This document shows positions 36,223 to 37,576 of a stretch of DNA of 37,576 bases, one piece after another. The stretch covers positions 1 to 37,576 of the forward strand of contig JAUXVD010000017.1 in assembly GCA_030684575.1 (NCBI GenBank). Reading direction: 5' to 3'. The notes below the pieces were generated by a model. It was not told where the DNA came from, made no database searches, and saw only the letters and a program-made list of their open reading frames with translations. Position 1 is the first letter of the stretch. The number at the start of each line of letters is the position of its first letter. The DNA comes from Nitrospirota bacterium (lineage in GTDB: Bacteria; Nitrospirota; Nitrospiria; Nitrospirales; Nitrospiraceae). The translations under genes and the position numbers were made by a program.

Positions 36223-36252
36223 TTGACTCTCAGGGGGGGGCTTTGCTATCTT
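36223..36252 (+). promoter_or_regulatory. rRNA promoter P1
   Basis: TTGACT (36223-36228) and an extended -10, TGCTATCTT (36244-36252), are separated by 18 bp. A G-tract lies in the spacer. The AT-rich stretch at 36186-36220 could act as an UP element. Confidence 0.55.
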
Positions 36253-36367
36253 CCCACCTGTTCGCAGGGTGCTTGTGCTTCTTGCCTCGGTAGCCGCGTG
36301 CGAGTGTTGCGGTGAGGGCATGCGGTTTTAGGGAATACCCAACCATTAAATTTGGTAAAAGGGTCCC

Positions 36368-36396
36368 TTGACACGCTTCGGTGCACAGAGTATAGT
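36368..36396 (+). promoter_or_regulatory. rRNA promoter P2
   Basis: Consensus TTGACA (36368-36373), a 17-bp spacer and TATAGT (36391-36396) form the strongest sigma70-type promoter in the window, about 110 bp before mature 16S. Tandem promoters are usual for rRNA operons. Confidence 0.8.
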
Positions 36397-36422
36397 GCAC
36401 GGCTCGCGTGACAGGTGCTTTC

Positions 36423-36434
36423 GCTCTTTGACAA
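36423..36434 (+). promoter_or_regulatory. boxA antitermination site in the rRNA leader
   Basis: GCTCTTTGACAA closely matches the boxA of other bacterial rRNA leaders (E. coli GCTCTTTAACAA), the site where NusB and NusE load for antitermination. Confidence 0.7.
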
Positions 36435-36506
36435 CTGAATAGAGAATGTTGAGCAATGGTGTAAGTGTATTGAAGTGGTGGCCCTTGGTCCAAATTCTAA
36501 GAACAC

Positions 36507-37576
<1,070 letters not shown>

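Overview
The window is GC-rich bacterial chromosome from a member of the genus Nitrospira (phylum Nitrospirota). The right end carries the first ~1.07 kb of a 16S rRNA gene. It contains the perfect target of the genus FISH probe Ntspa662 (37166-37183) and of the phylum probe Ntspa712, as I remember those probes. The proteins fit: sulfite-oxidase-like molybdoenzyme, NHL-repeat protein, secreted cupredoxin and many short exported proteins of unknown function.

Layout. (1) 1-4199 is an accessory, decaying region. It holds an IS3-family end running off the left edge, a small unknown protein, two Sel1-repeat proteins, two more IS3 fragments (the 3' end of an orfB and the 5' end of an orfA), two small unknown proteins and a frameshifted HigA-type antitoxin. 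(2) 4200-12564 holds mostly single genes: a membrane protein of the 'SpecificRecomb' family, an exported C-terminal-Phe protein, a PqqD-methyltransferase fusion, a cupredoxin, a histone-H1-like/acidic protein, a secreted Lon-type Ser-Lys protease without ATPase, and a divergent exported pentapeptide-repeat protein. (3) 12598-14297 is scpA-scpB, the condensin accessory pair, with an ATGA overlap. (4) 14642-17623 encodes a 993-residue protein with two blocks of six NHL repeats separated by FN3-like domains. (5) 17825-24780 is a co-directional housekeeping run, guaB-guaA-rluB-aspS-aroC, followed by rnhA and an ABC ATPase. (6) 26465-31458 is envelope-oriented: a periplasmic trypsin-like/PDZ protease, a small helical exported protein, a FUN14 protein, a YpfJ-type zinc metallopeptidase, a coiled-coil OmpA lipoprotein and a tiny exported Lys/Asp-rich protein. 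(7) 31759-35709 has an RluE-type pseudouridine synthase, two unknown exported proteins and a Tat-exported sulfite-oxidase-family enzyme. (8) 35710-36506 is gene-free and ends in tandem sigma70-type promoters plus a boxA antiterminator ahead of 16S.

The most interesting non-coding signals are as follows. A dispersed ~120-200 bp imperfect palindrome occurs in two good copies, one diverged copy and one fragment, and one copy supplies false N-terminal coding sequence to a neighbour. A second class of degenerate GTGACGA/TCACT-type intergenic sequence occurs at several junctions. Two different IS3 leaders carry hairpins that involve the transposase ribosome-binding site. GC-rich hairpins without a U-tract lie 9-20 nt after several stop codons. 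Start sites below were re-chosen from Shine-Dalgarno (SD) context and often differ from the longest reading frame. No system in the window can be called new with confidence; the repeat families and the ATPase-less secreted Lon domain deserve the closest look.
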